Positions 1 to 8,702 are shown, counted from the first letter of the stretch. The stretch is DNA of 64,000 nt from Lachnospiraceae bacterium (GCA_017619635.1 JAFZRZ010000016.1:1-64000), one strand, 5' to 3'. Numbers and translations are program-made. Notes: a model not told the origin generated them from the sequence alone.

Positions 1-1
1 G

Positions 2-85
2 CAAAGATCAAGCATGAATGGAGCTTGGGAATGGCCTGATACAGGTACATTCCAACCCATTGTTGGATTAACATGTTCAAAATAG
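2..85 (+). CDS. possible C-terminal end of a gene starting before the window
   Basis: One frame is open from base 2 to the TAG at 83-85, coding 27 residues that include the stretch GAWEWPDTGTFQP. I do not recognise it. The only support for a real gene end is the intrinsic terminator 54 bases downstream, which needs a + strand transcript coming from the left. It could equally be noncoding. Confidence 0.2.
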   Translation, partial: QRSSMNGAWEWPDTGTFQPIVGLTCSK

Positions 86-138
86 AAAAAATGGCCTTGA
101 GAATTGTGTTATCTCAAAACCACTTTGTCTACAGTCTG

Positions 139-170
139 AAAAGACATCACTGAGATGTCTTTTTTTATTT
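139..170 (+). terminator. intrinsic terminator of the upstream unit
   Basis: AAAAGACATC (139-148) pairs with GATGTCTTTT (154-163) around a 5-base loop, and a T run follows. It ends a transcript entering from the left. The other strand also has a short T run after the hairpin, so it may serve the minus-strand LUD gene that stops at 182 as well. Confidence 0.8.
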
Positions 171-181
171 CTTCCTATTAT

Positions 182-811
182 TTAAAATCCAAGGTTTTCT
201 CCTACAAGGATCACATGTATTCTGTCCTTATGTCTGGAATATCTTGTTATAAGGAACTGACAGCATATGGTATCGGGTGATTTACAGTTGAAACATGCTC
301 CTGTTTTTGTGCAGGGGGTTGTAAGACCGAATCTTTGTGCATTGATCGGAGCAGCCACATTTCTGGCACGCTTCATGGCGCCGTCGATATCATCACATAC
401 CTTATTCATACTGACTATGAAAAGTACGTGTTTTGGTCCCTGTGCTATGGCAGAAACACGGTTGGCATTTCCGTCGATATTTACAAGAACCCCGTCATTA
501 GTCATTGCATTTGCGCTTGAAAGAAAATAATCGGCATCATATGATGCGAGCATGGCAGCACGTTTGTCTTCTATTGCATCTCTGTCTATAAAATCATAAT
601 TTCCGTTTTTTATAGCATCGACCAGACCTATCTCATGTGCACTCATGGCACCGCCCATAGCTATCTTAGATCCTTCAGGGATTAATTTCAGTGCCTTCGT
701 TAGGGCATCTTTGGCTGTTGGTGCATAGTATCCGGTCATGTTTCGCGATTCAAGTCCCTTAATAACTTTTTCAGCAAGAAGTTCATTTCTTTTAATGATA
801 TTCTCGTTCAT
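182..811 (-). CDS. LUD-domain (lactate utilisation / YkgG-like) protein
   Basis: The 209-residue protein matches the LUD (DUF162) family. Visible features are the glycine-rich segment MGGAMSAHEIGL around residues 52-63, the central MTNDGVLVNIDG segment, and a cysteine-containing tail (CTKTGACFNCKSPD) ending in an ILVGENLGF-type C-terminus typical of short clostridial members. The family includes LutC/YkgG proteins linked to lactate oxidation, but the substrate of this stand-alone clostridial branch is not established. I chose the ATG at 811 because AAAGGA lies about 9 bases upstream; an in-frame ATG at 850 lies upstream of the expected transcription start. It is monocistronic and diverges from the neighbouring fusion gene. 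Confidence 0.85.
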   Translation of the reverse strand: MNENIIKRNELLAEKVIKGLESRNMTGYYAPTAKDALTKALKLIPEGSKIAMGGAMSAHEIGLVDAIKNGNYDFIDRDAIEDKRAAMLASYDADYFLSSANAMTNDGVLVNIDGNANRVSAIAQGPKHVLFIVSMNKVCDDIDGAMKRARNVAAPINAQRFGLTTPCTKTGACFNCKSPDTICCQFLITRYSRHKDRIHVILVGENLGF

Positions 812-837
812 AGCAATACATCCTTTCGTGATCGTGT

Positions 838-866
838 AATATACCCTCATATCCCAAGTATATCAA
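838..866 (-). promoter_or_regulatory. sigma-A promoter of the LUD gene
   Basis: On the minus strand TTGATA (866-861) is followed after 17 bases by TATATT (843-838). The predicted start near 831 leaves a leader of about 20 bases before the ATG at 811, which rules out the longer ATG at 850. Confidence 0.65.
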
Positions 867-912
867 CAGATGATAAAATAATAAACATTTTGATCTCATT
901 ACATTAAAATCA

Positions 913-940
913 TTTACCAAAACCTGCTTTATGCTATAAT
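913..940 (+). promoter_or_regulatory. sigma-A promoter of the DHFR fusion gene
   Basis: TTTACC (913-918), a 16-base spacer and a perfect TATAAT (935-940) preceded by TGC, giving an extended -10. The predicted start near 947 is 30 bases before the ATG at 977. It diverges from the LUD promoter. Confidence 0.65.
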
Positions 941-976
941 GGTATAGTTGCAGGTTGATTTAGCGGGGTAGATGCA

Positions 977-2365
977 ATGATAGCACTTATAGTGGCATAT
1001 ACAAGAAACAGGGTGATCGGCAATAAAGGACAGATACCCTGGAGGATAAAAGGTGAGCAGAAACGATTTAAGGAACTGACTACGGGAAATGTGGTAGTTA
1101 TGGGTCGCCGTTCCTATGAGGAGATCGGAAGACCTCTTCCAAATCGTATGACATATGTGGTAAGTAACACCAAAAACTTTGATGAGGAAGGTGTTAAGAC
1201 CGTAGGTTCCATTCAAGAAGCGATCAGTCTTGCCGGAGATAAGAATGTTTATATTTCCGGTGGAGCAGGTATATATAAGGAAGCCATGGATATGGTGGAC
1301 GTGATGTATATAACAGAGATCGACGCTGAGATAGAAGGCGATACCTATTTCCCGGAATTTGATAAAAATTCTTTTACTTATTATGTTGATAAGTGTGTGG
1401 ATGGAGATATCCCTTACAAATATGTGACATACACAAGGATCAGATATCCGCGTAAGTGTGCATGCTGTAATGAGGGGATAATAGAAGAGAAATATGGAAT
1501 CTGCAGTATCTGCGGATGGGAAGATGATAAGGTTCAGAATGCTGATGTTCATTTTGCGGGCGGAGCGAATAAGCTTTCTCTTGTTGATCACTGCAGGGAG
1601 TATTTTAAGGACAGCAGGGTAAAGTATTATCATATCGAGCAATTTGACAGAACAGATCTTGTGCAGACAGTATATACAACTGTTTCAGACAGTGCGTGGA
1701 AATACGGTAAAGATGGAGCTTTCCAGAACTGTGTGCGACTGGCAAATACTTTTGGCATAAAGCCTGACAGCATGGTAATGCTCAATCAGACACACTCCGA
1801 CGGTATCAGGGTTATCACACATGCTGACGGAGGGGAGATGGTAACAAGACCTATGACCAAGGATGGCTGTGACGGCATGATAACAAGCGAAGCCGGTATA
1901 ATGCTCTGTACGGTGGAAGCTGACTGTGTGCCCGTATATATCCTTGATCCGAAACATCCAGCTATAGGTATGGTTCACAGCGGATGGAAAGGCTGCTCTT
2001 CGCATATCGCGGTAAAAGCGATAGAACAAATGAAAAAGGTATATGGAAGTAAGCCTAACGATATCTTAGTGGGTTTCGGTCCCTGTATATGCGGAAACTG
2101 CTATGAGGTCGGAGAAGAGTTGAAAGAAGAGTTTTCGGCCAATTATCATGCAGAAGAGATTGATGAGATATTCAAAGATAAAGGCAATGGAAAGTATCTT
2201 CTTGATCTGAAAAAAGCGATCCGTATCTCTTTAAAATGGGTCGGTATAAGAGGAGAGAATATATTTGATACCGGAAGGTGTACAAAGGAATCACAGGATC
2301 TGTGCTCATGGAGAAGGGATAATCCTGTAATGAGGAGTATGCTTACCGGGATTATGTTGCATTAA
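977..2365 (+). CDS. dihydrofolate reductase - CPCC zinc-finger - YfiH/PgeF laccase-domain fusion protein
   Basis: The 462-residue chain has three parts. Residues 1-155 are a complete dihydrofolate reductase (VIGNKGQIPW, active-site acid as Glu27, GRRSYEEIGRPLP, YISGGAGIY), which reduces dihydrofolate with NADPH. Residues 157-212 match the cysteine-rich CPCC domain, with Cys161/163/164 and Cys176/179 followed by GWEDDKVQ and GGANKLSL. Residues 220-462 are a YfiH-type domain (formerly multicopper polyphenol oxidoreductase, now purine nucleoside phosphorylase/adenosine deaminase-like), with His273 in QTHSD, Cys317 in EADC and His334 in HSGWKG as zinc ligands. The reading frame is uninterrupted. 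Each domain is known separately; their union in one chain is unusual and suggests linked folate and nucleoside metabolism, which is inference. A weak GGGGT-type ribosome site precedes ATG 977. Confidence 0.9.
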   Translation: MIALIVAYTRNRVIGNKGQIPWRIKGEQKRFKELTTGNVVVMGRRSYEEIGRPLPNRMTYVVSNTKNFDEEGVKTVGSIQEAISLAGDKNVYISGGAGIYKEAMDMVDVMYITEIDAEIEGDTYFPEFDKNSFTYYVDKCVDGDIPYKYVTYTRIRYPRKCACCNEGIIEEKYGICSICGWEDDKVQNADVHFAGGANKLSLVDHCREYFKDSRVKYYHIEQFDRTDLVQTVYTTVSDSAWKYGKDGAFQNCVRLANTFGIKPDSMVMLNQTHSDGIRVITHADGGEMVTRPMTKDGCDGMITSEAGIMLCTVEADCVPVYILDPKHPAIGMVHSGWKGCSSHIAVKAIEQMKKVYGSKPNDILVGFGPCICGNCYEVGEELKEEFSANYHAEEIDEIFKDKGNGKYLLDLKKAIRISLKWVGIRGENIFDTGRCTKESQDLCSWRRDNPVMRSMLTGIMLH

Positions 2366-2394
2366 TATATTAATAGGAAGAAGTAGGAGAGAAA

Positions 2395-3327
2395 ATGATC
2401 TGCGATAATGTTTTGGAATACATCGGTCATACACCGATAGTCAGACTTAACAGGATGAATGACCCTGATGCGGCCGAGGTACTTGTTAAATATGAAGGAC
2501 TCAATGTGGGAGGTTCCATCAAAACGAGAACAGCCTACAACATGATCAAACAGGCTTTAAAGGACGGTATCATAAAAGATGATACCATCATAGTTGAGCC
2601 TACAAGCGGAAATCAGGGCATAGGACTTGCTCTTATAGGAGCGGTCATGGGATACGAGACAAGGATAATAATGCCTGACAGTGTAAGTGAGGAAAGAAGA
2701 CTTCTTGTAAAGCATTATGGAGCTGAGGTAATACTAGTGCATGATGACGGAGATATAGGAGCATGCATGGATGAATGTCTTCAGACAGCCATAAGGATGT
2801 CTAAAGAAGATCCAAGAGTATATATACCCCAGCAGTTTGAAAATCCAGCAAACCCTAAGGTTCATAAGCATCATACAGGACTCGAGATACTCGAGCAGGT
2901 TGCAGGTCCGATACATGGTTTCTGTTCCGGTATAGGTACCGGGGGAACGATAAGCGGTATCGGTGAGACTCTTAAAGCTCAGTACCCGGATATAGAGATC
3001 TGGGCTGTTGAGCCGGAGAATGCCGCGATCCTGGCAGGCGGTGATATAGGAACACATCTTCAGATGGGTATAGGTGACGGTATCATACCCAAGAATCTGA
3101 ATCAGAAGATATATGATGATATTTATATAGTAACCGATGAGGAAGCTATCCAGACAGCCAAAGACCTTGCAAGAAAAGAGGGGCTCATGTGTGGTATAAG
3201 TTCAGGAACAAATGTCGCAGCTGCTTTAAAACTCGCAAAGAAGCTCGGAAAAGGAAAAACAGTTGTCACGGTACTGCCCGATACTGCAGAGAGATATTTC
3301 TCAACTCCTCTGTTTGAGAATGACTGA
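2395..3327 (+). CDS. cysK: cysteine synthase (O-acetylserine sulfhydrylase family)
   Basis: The 310-residue protein is a fold-type II PLP enzyme making cysteine from O-acetylserine and sulfide in the cytoplasm. The PLP lysine is Lys43 in GGSIKTRTA, the substrate-binding loop is PTSGNQG at 69-75 (Gln where many CysK proteins have Thr), and the phosphate-binding loop is GIGTGGTISGIG. There is no C-terminal CBS domain. Length is normal for CysK. The start ATG has AGGAGA 5-10 bases upstream. It follows the DHFR fusion by 29 bases with no terminator between them, so the two are probably co-transcribed. A cystathionine-beta-synthase-like activity cannot be excluded from sequence alone. Confidence 0.9.
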   Translation: MICDNVLEYIGHTPIVRLNRMNDPDAAEVLVKYEGLNVGGSIKTRTAYNMIKQALKDGIIKDDTIIVEPTSGNQGIGLALIGAVMGYETRIIMPDSVSEERRLLVKHYGAEVILVHDDGDIGACMDECLQTAIRMSKEDPRVYIPQQFENPANPKVHKHHTGLEILEQVAGPIHGFCSGIGTGGTISGIGETLKAQYPDIEIWAVEPENAAILAGGDIGTHLQMGIGDGIIPKNLNQKIYDDIYIVTDEEAIQTAKDLARKEGLMCGISSGTNVAAALKLAKKLGKGKTVVTVLPDTAERYFSTPLFEND

Positions 3328-3379
3328 TCTTTTTTGATCCGTACCACAAAATATAGGTTTTGTTTTGAATAATCGTGTT

Positions 3380-3416
3380 AAAAAGGAGAATACTAAATAT
3401 GGTATTTTCCTTTTTT
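3380..3416 (+). terminator. intrinsic terminator after cysteine synthase
   Basis: A 14-bp stem (3380-3393 with 3402-3415, one G-U pair) around an 8-base loop ends in a run of six T. It closes the fusion-cysK unit. Confidence 0.8.
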
Positions 3417-3430
3417 AATGCCACTTTTCC

Positions 3431-3459
3431 TTGTGTTTTGACATTTGCTGTGATAAACT
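3431..3459 (+). promoter_or_regulatory. probable promoter of the TPR gene
   Basis: TTGTGT (3431-3436), 17 bases, then TAAACT (3454-3459) with TGA in front. A closer TTGACA at 3438-3443 has no suitable -10 partner. The promoter sits between the arms of an inverted repeat, CCACTTTTC (3421-3429) and GAAAAGTGG (3469-3477). Confidence 0.45.
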
Positions 3460-3539
3460 TGAGAAGGTGAAAAGTGGGGATTTGTTTGCATTTTGCAGAT
3501 ACAAGATATTGTAGGATGTCGAAATAAGAGGGAATAATT

Positions 3540-6500
3540 TTGGATAAGTACGAGTACAAATTAAGATCCGATGAGATCAAATCACTTATTAAACAGAGAG
3601 AGTTTCAGCAAGCTGTTGAGATTGCGGATACTATCGACTGGACCAGAATAAGGAGCGTAACAACGCTTTGTACCATAAGCGATCTTTATAAGATCAACCG
3701 CAGATACAAGGATGCAAAGATCCTTCTTGAGCAGGCTTATGAGAGATATCCCAACGGAAGGATGATCGTATATTCACTTTGTGAGTTATGCATCAAAATG
3801 GAGGAGATAGTACAGGCTATAGAGTATTACAAGCAGTTTGTGCAGATGGCTCCCACGGATAACGGTAAATTTGTACTTCAGTATAAGATATACGAAGCGC
3901 AGGATGTAAGCCTTGAAGAGCGTATCGCTGTTCTTGAAGAGCTTAAAAAGCGTGATTATAAAGAAAAATGGGGCTATGAGTTGGCTTATCTTTATCACAG
4001 GATAGGTCTTACGACCAAGTGCATAGAGGAATGTGACGAGCTTATCGTATGGTTCAGGGAAGGTCCTTATGTTAAGAAGGCAATGGAGCTTAAGATGCTT
4101 CATACCCAGCTTACGGAGAGTCAGCTGAGCCTGTATGAGAGTATGCTCCCGCCAAAGGAAAGAGAAGCTTTTGTAGCTCAGAATACTGCTGAGATGGAAG
4201 CTGCCAAGACTGAGGATGATATCCAAGTTAAGACCATGGACATGAGTAAGTACAACACACTCAATCTTCAGAAGGAACTCGCTGAGTCCATGAAGGATGT
4301 GCTGGTTGCCGATAACGGATTTGCATCTTTGGTTCCTGATGCCAACGGAGAAGCTGTACAGGGTACATATATTCCCGATGATTTCTCACTGGATAAACGT
4401 GTGGGAACGACAACAGAGAAGATATCCAGAACTCTTGTCAATGAAGAACCCATAGAAGGAGATCAGTCTCCTCTGCCGTCCATTTCTTCAGGTGCATCCA
4501 CACAGATGCTTCATGATACTGGAGAGATGGAAGAACTCTTCTTTGAAGAGAACAAAACAGAGAGTACCCCTGTAAAAGAAGAGGATTGGGACAATCTGGA
4601 TGAAGCGGGTGATGAGATATCTGAAAATGTTGCAACCGATACCTCTCAGTTCCCTGCATACGATCCCGTAAAGGATCTTGAACTCACCATGATGTATAAT
4701 CCCCAGGGAATATCTGATAAGATAGGTGATGAAATAAAGGCTGATCCGGGTATTGATGAGGAAGCGGTTGAGGAAGCAGAGATTCCGAAAGTTGGAACTA
4801 ACACCGCAGAACTTTTCAATATAGATGATACGGTTGAGATAGTTGAACCCATAGAAGCCACAAAGGTATTTAACAGAGATGAGCTTCAGGCGGTTGCCAA
4901 GGCATACAATACATCTCTTCAGGCTGACAAGTATGATTTTGATTTCAGTGATACAAAGAAACCTCAGCCAAAGACAATAGAAGAATATGTATCTGAGGAT
5001 ATAGGAGACCGCAATACCGAAGAGCTGCTTGCTCTTATAGACCAGAGGGTAAAAGAAGCTGTTGAGCGTGCATTTGATGTGAACAGACCGATGACTGCTG
5101 CATATCAGGCACAGAGCTATCCTTATGTTTACGAGGAACCTCCGAAAGAGATGGAGAACGTGCTCTCTCAGGATGCTGATGGACAGATAAGTCTTGTTGT
5201 TCCCGAAGTAGCCCCTGTTGAAAAGCAGATAACCGGCCAGCTGAGTCTGAACGATATCTTAAATGAATGGGAAAATACAAAGAAACAGAACCAGGTGAAA
5301 TTCGAACAGAATCTTGCAACAAAGGTTCTTGAAGAGACGGGAAGTCTGTTCACTCCTACAGAATCCATCCAGATGGACGGTATCCTTGAAAAGCTTGAGA
5401 GAAATGAGATCCCGGATGATGAAGATATAGATACAGAAGCCGAGTACGAGAAGTATCTTGCCGAACTCATGGCAGAGGAAGGTTCTCCTGAAAACAATGA
5501 GATAGAAGAGAAACTCAGTGAAGAGACTACTGTTGATGAAGAAGGATATGAGCCTGTTCTTTCTTCTGATGAGGAGACTGAAGAGGACGGAGTAGAGGAA
5601 CTCACTGACATAATCGAGCCTTCAGAAGCAGATGAAACTGAACAGGAAGATGAGCCGACAGAGGAAGTAAAAGAAGTAATAGAGGAAACAGAAAAAGAAT
5701 CTGAGGAATCTGATGATACAGCAGAAGTATCACAGTCAGAAGAAACAGAAGAAGTGATCGAAGAAAAGGCTGATGAGCCTGATGAAACTCAGGAAAAAGA
5801 AGCTGAACCAAAGAACGAGGAGACTCCAAAAGAAGAATCTGTAAAGAAGCCTGTAAGCACTCCCAAAAAGGAATCAGCACCTGAGAAGGATTATAATGAC
5901 AGCTCCTCTAGAAGCATGAACGAGGACGAGCTGGCGCTGTTTGGACAGTTCGCACAGACCAAGAGTGCAAGACAGAATCTGTTACACTCATTAGATAAAA
6001 TAAGCTTAGCAGCGTATACAGGAAATGTATTTGTAACGGGAGAAACAACAGACGAATCTGTCGATCTTGCGAAGAATGTAATCCGCTATGTTAAGAATAC
6101 GGATGCGAACTTTACCGGCAAGATCGCAAAAGTATCTGGTGAGGCGCTGAATAACAAGATGGTCAGTGTCATGGTGGAGAAGCTCGCAAACGGTGGTCTT
6201 ATAATAGAAAAGGCCAGCGGTATGAGTGCCGAAACTACAAAGAATCTATTAAGGGCGCTTAACCAGGAGAATACGGGAATAGTTGTAGCTCTTCAGGATA
6301 CCAAAAAGAATATGCACAAGATGATGGAATACTTCGATGGTATGAAGCAGATCATCAATGTACATATTGAGGTTGAAGAGTTAAGTGACGATGCGCTTGT
6401 AGCATATGGAAAGAAATATGCAGAGCATCTTGAGTATTCTATCGATGATATGGGTATACTTGCTTTACATACTCGTATTGATGAGTTGCAGACCAGTGAT

Positions 6501-6656
6501 CATGTTGTTACCGTTGCGGACGTAAGAAATATCATTGATGAAGCAATAGAAAAGGCGAACAAAAAGACGCTTAAACACTTTACGGATGTTCTGTTTGCCA
6601 AGAGATATGATGATGAGGATATGATAATCTTAAGGGAGAATGATTTCCTGAATTAA
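3540..6656 (+). CDS. large acidic TPR protein with degenerate AAA-like C-terminal domain
   Basis: This 1038-residue protein has no signal peptide or membrane segment. Residues 1-200 are helical TPR-type repeats. Residues 230-770 are low-complexity and very acidic, with long Glu/Asp/Thr runs between about 640 and 770. Residues 780-1020 resemble a CbxX/SpoVK-type AAA+ module: GNVFVTGETTDESVDLAKN stands where Walker A should be but lacks the GK[ST], and GGLIIEKASGMS replaces the Walker B DEA. It probably does not hydrolyse ATP. The start is TTG at 3540 with AGAGGG about 6 bases upstream. It lies directly before glgB, separated by a weak hairpin. Similar TPR proteins occur in Lachnospiraceae, but the role is unknown to me; a scaffold for glycogen enzymes or another complex is a guess. 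Confidence 0.8.
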   Translation: MDKYEYKLRSDEIKSLIKQREFQQAVEIADTIDWTRIRSVTTLCTISDLYKINRRYKDAKILLEQAYERYPNGRMIVYSLCELCIKMEEIVQAIEYYKQFVQMAPTDNGKFVLQYKIYEAQDVSLEERIAVLEELKKRDYKEKWGYELAYLYHRIGLTTKCIEECDELIVWFREGPYVKKAMELKMLHTQLTESQLSLYESMLPPKEREAFVAQNTAEMEAAKTEDDIQVKTMDMSKYNTLNLQKELAESMKDVLVADNGFASLVPDANGEAVQGTYIPDDFSLDKRVGTTTEKISRTLVNEEPIEGDQSPLPSISSGASTQMLHDTGEMEELFFEENKTESTPVKEEDWDNLDEAGDEISENVATDTSQFPAYDPVKDLELTMMYNPQGISDKIGDEIKADPGIDEEAVEEAEIPKVGTNTAELFNIDDTVEIVEPIEATKVFNRDELQAVAKAYNTSLQADKYDFDFSDTKKPQPKTIEEYVSEDIGDRNTEELLALIDQRVKEAVERAFDVNRPMTAAYQAQSYPYVYEEPPKEMENVLSQDADGQISLVVPEVAPVEKQITGQLSLNDILNEWENTKKQNQVKFEQNLATKVLEETGSLFTPTESIQMDGILEKLERNEIPDDEDIDTEAEYEKYLAELMAEEGSPENNEIEEKLSEETTVDEEGYEPVLSSDEETEEDGVEELTDIIEPSEADETEQEDEPTEEVKEVIEETEKESEESDDTAEVSQSEETEEVIEEKADEPDETQEKEAEPKNEETPKEESVKKPVSTPKKESAPEKDYNDSSSRSMNEDELALFGQFAQTKSARQNLLHSLDKISLAAYTGNVFVTGETTDESVDLAKNVIRYVKNTDANFTGKIAKVSGEALNNKMVSVMVEKLANGGLIIEKASGMSAETTKNLLRALNQENTGIVVALQDTKKNMHKMMEYFDGMKQIINVHIEVEELSDDALVAYGKKYAEHLEYSIDDMGILALHTRIDELQTSDHVVTVADVRNIIDEAIEKANKKTLKHFTDVLFAKRYDDEDMIILRENDFLN

Positions 6657-6664
6657 CAGTGAAT

Positions 6665-6689
6665 GCCGGACATTATTGTTCCGGCTTTT
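6665..6689 (+). terminator. weak hairpin terminator or attenuator before glgB
   Basis: GCCGGA (6665-6670) pairs with TCCGGC (6680-6685), followed by TTTT. The short stem suggests partial termination, lowering glgB expression relative to the TPR gene. Confidence 0.5.
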
Positions 6690-6712
6690 CGCAAAGAGAG
6701 GGGTTACATCAA

Positions 6713-8620
6713 GTGGCAGAAAAGAAGAAACAAAAAGTATTTATATCTCAGGATGATCAGTACCTGTTTGGACAGAGTACTCATTATGAGATTTATAAGA
6801 AGCTCGGAGCCCATCAGTCCTGTGAGGATGGAGTGGACGGCATTTTCTTTGCAGTCTGGGCGCCGAATGCGGCAAAAGTATACGTGGTAGGTACGTTCAA
6901 TAACTGGAACGAAGAGTCACATCCGCTTACAAAACAGGGTGAAGGCGGTATATATGCAGGATTCTATCCGGGGATAGCAGAAGGTGAATTATACAAGTTC
7001 CTTATAATAACACCGGACGGAAACAAGCTTTATAAAGCAGATCCTTTTGCAAACTGGGCAGAGTTAAGACCGGGAACAGCATCAAGGATCGCTGATCTTA
7101 GCAGGATCAAATGGTCTGATTCAAGCTGGATGAAAGCCAGAGCCGGCAAAGATATGAACAGAGAGCCCCTTGCTATCTATGAATGTCATATAGGTTCGTG
7201 GATGAAACATCCTACAGGAGAAGACGGATTCTATACATACAGGCAGTTTGCGGATCGTATAGTTGAATATCTTTCTGATATGAAATATACGCACATAGAG
7301 CTTATGGGTATCGCAGAGTATCCGTTTGACGGTTCATGGGGATATCAGGTTACGGGTTATTATGCACCCACATCCAGATACGGATCGCCCGAGGACTTTG
7401 CTTATCTTGTTAATACTCTTCATAAGAACGGTATAGGTGTTATTCTTGACTGGGTACCGGCTCATTTCCCGAGAGATGCACACGGTCTGTCAGAATTTGA
7501 CGGAACATGCCTGTTTGAGCATCCTGACAAGAGAAGAGGAGAACATCCCGACTGGGGTACAAAGATATTTAACTACGGAAAGACGGAAGTTAAGAATTTC
7601 CTTATCGCAAATGCTTTGTTCTGGATAAATGAGTTCCATATAGACGGTCTGAGAGTGGATGCGGTGGCATCTATGCTTTATCTTGATTACGGAAGAAAGA
7701 ACGGAGAATGGTTACCGAATAAGTATGGCGGTAACGAGAATCTTGAAGCGATAGAGTTCTTTAAGCATCTGAATTCTGTTATCAAAGGTCTTGATAATGG
7801 TGTAATGACAATAGCTGAAGAATCAACAGCATGGCCTAAGATAACGGCGCCTGTTGAAGATGATGGCCTTGGATTCTCATTTAAGTGGAACATGGGATGG
7901 ATGCATGATTTCTGTGAGTATATGAAACTTGATCCGTATTTCAGAAAGAACAACCACCATGCACTTACATTTGCCATGAGCTATAACAGCTCCGAAAATT
8001 ATATTCTGCCTTTGTCTCATGACGAGGTCGTACATCTTAAGTGTTCTATGGTAGAAAAGATGCCCGGATATAAGATAGACAAGTATGCCAACCTAAGGGT
8101 AGGCTATACATTTATGTTTGGACATTGCGGAAAGAAGCTGCTTTTCATGGGACAGGAATTCGGACAGGAGAGAGAATGGTCCGAAGCGAGAGAACTGGAC
8201 TGGTTCTTATTAAGCGAACCTTTGAACAAGGGTATGCTGGACTATGTGCGTGAACTGCTCCATCTTTATCGTAAGAATAAGGCAATGTATGAGATAGACA
8301 ACGACTGGGGTGGATTCGAATGGGTTAACTGTGATGATGCTGACCGCAGTACATACAGCTTTATCAGAAAGAGCGCAGACGGAAAGAAGAAGCTTTTATT
8401 TGTTCTCAATATGACGCCCATGATGCGTGAAGAATATGCAGTAGGTGTTCCGACATCAAAGAAAGTCAAGCTGCTTCTTAACAGCGATGATGAGAGATTT
8501 GGCGGAAACGGACATACCATACCTGATTCGATCGCACCTAAGCCATATAAATGTGATAACAGGGATTATACTTTAAACTTTAATCTCCCGCCTTTCACAG
8601 CCGTTGTGTTTGAGATCTAA
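6713..8620 (+). CDS. glgB: 1,4-alpha-glucan branching enzyme
   Basis: The 635-residue GH13 enzyme adds alpha-1,6 branches to glycogen. It has an N-terminal CBM48 domain (about 40-125), the catalytic barrel, and a C-terminal all-beta domain. The nucleophile is Asp316 in DGLRVDAV, the acid/base is Glu369 in AEEST, and the stabilising Asp437 lies in LSHDEVVH. I chose GTG 6713 because AGAGAGGGG lies 9 bases upstream; an earlier in-frame GTG at 6659 has no ribosome site and would put the 6665-6689 hairpin inside the coding region. No other glycogen gene is in the window. Confidence 0.92.
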   Translation: MAEKKKQKVFISQDDQYLFGQSTHYEIYKKLGAHQSCEDGVDGIFFAVWAPNAAKVYVVGTFNNWNEESHPLTKQGEGGIYAGFYPGIAEGELYKFLIITPDGNKLYKADPFANWAELRPGTASRIADLSRIKWSDSSWMKARAGKDMNREPLAIYECHIGSWMKHPTGEDGFYTYRQFADRIVEYLSDMKYTHIELMGIAEYPFDGSWGYQVTGYYAPTSRYGSPEDFAYLVNTLHKNGIGVILDWVPAHFPRDAHGLSEFDGTCLFEHPDKRRGEHPDWGTKIFNYGKTEVKNFLIANALFWINEFHIDGLRVDAVASMLYLDYGRKNGEWLPNKYGGNENLEAIEFFKHLNSVIKGLDNGVMTIAEESTAWPKITAPVEDDGLGFSFKWNMGWMHDFCEYMKLDPYFRKNNHHALTFAMSYNSSENYILPLSHDEVVHLKCSMVEKMPGYKIDKYANLRVGYTFMFGHCGKKLLFMGQEFGQEREWSEARELDWFLLSEPLNKGMLDYVRELLHLYRKNKAMYEIDNDWGGFEWVNCDDADRSTYSFIRKSADGKKKLLFVLNMTPMMREEYAVGVPTSKKVKLLLNSDDERFGGNGHTIPDSIAPKPYKCDNRDYTLNFNLPPFTAVVFEI

Positions 8621-8629
8621 ATATTCGTA

Positions 8630-8657
8630 TAAAGAAAAATCAAAAATAAGCCGAAAT
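8630..8657 (+). promoter_or_regulatory. sigma-28 (SigD)-like promoter of the flagellin locus
   Basis: TAAA (8630-8633), 16 bases, then GCCGAAAT (8650-8657) resembles the flagellar sigma consensus TAAA-N15-GCCGATAT. The predicted start near 8664 falls inside the left arm of the glgB terminator, so a transcript from here would not form that hairpin. ATG of the next gene is at 8703. Confidence 0.55.
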
Positions 8658-8689
8658 AAAGAGTGAGGATTTTCACTCTTTATTTTTTT
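8654..8689 (+). terminator. intrinsic terminator of glgB
   Basis: AAATAAAGAGTGA (8654-8666) pairs perfectly with 8673-8685 around a 6-base loop and runs into seven T. The left arm overlaps the sigma-28-like -10 element. Confidence 0.9.
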
Positions 8690-8702
8690 ACAGAGGTAGC
8701 TT

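Noticed and set aside
5168-5880. Long minus-strand open frames opposite the acidic part of the TPR gene
   Set aside because: They are Ser/Leu-rich reflections of GAA/GAG-rich codons, have no ribosome sites and match no family.
6659-6715. Upstream GTG start for glgB at 6659
   Set aside because: No ribosome site, 2 bases after the previous stop, and the GCCGGA/TCCGGC hairpin would be inside the coding region; GTG 6713 has AGAGAGGGG 9 bases upstream.
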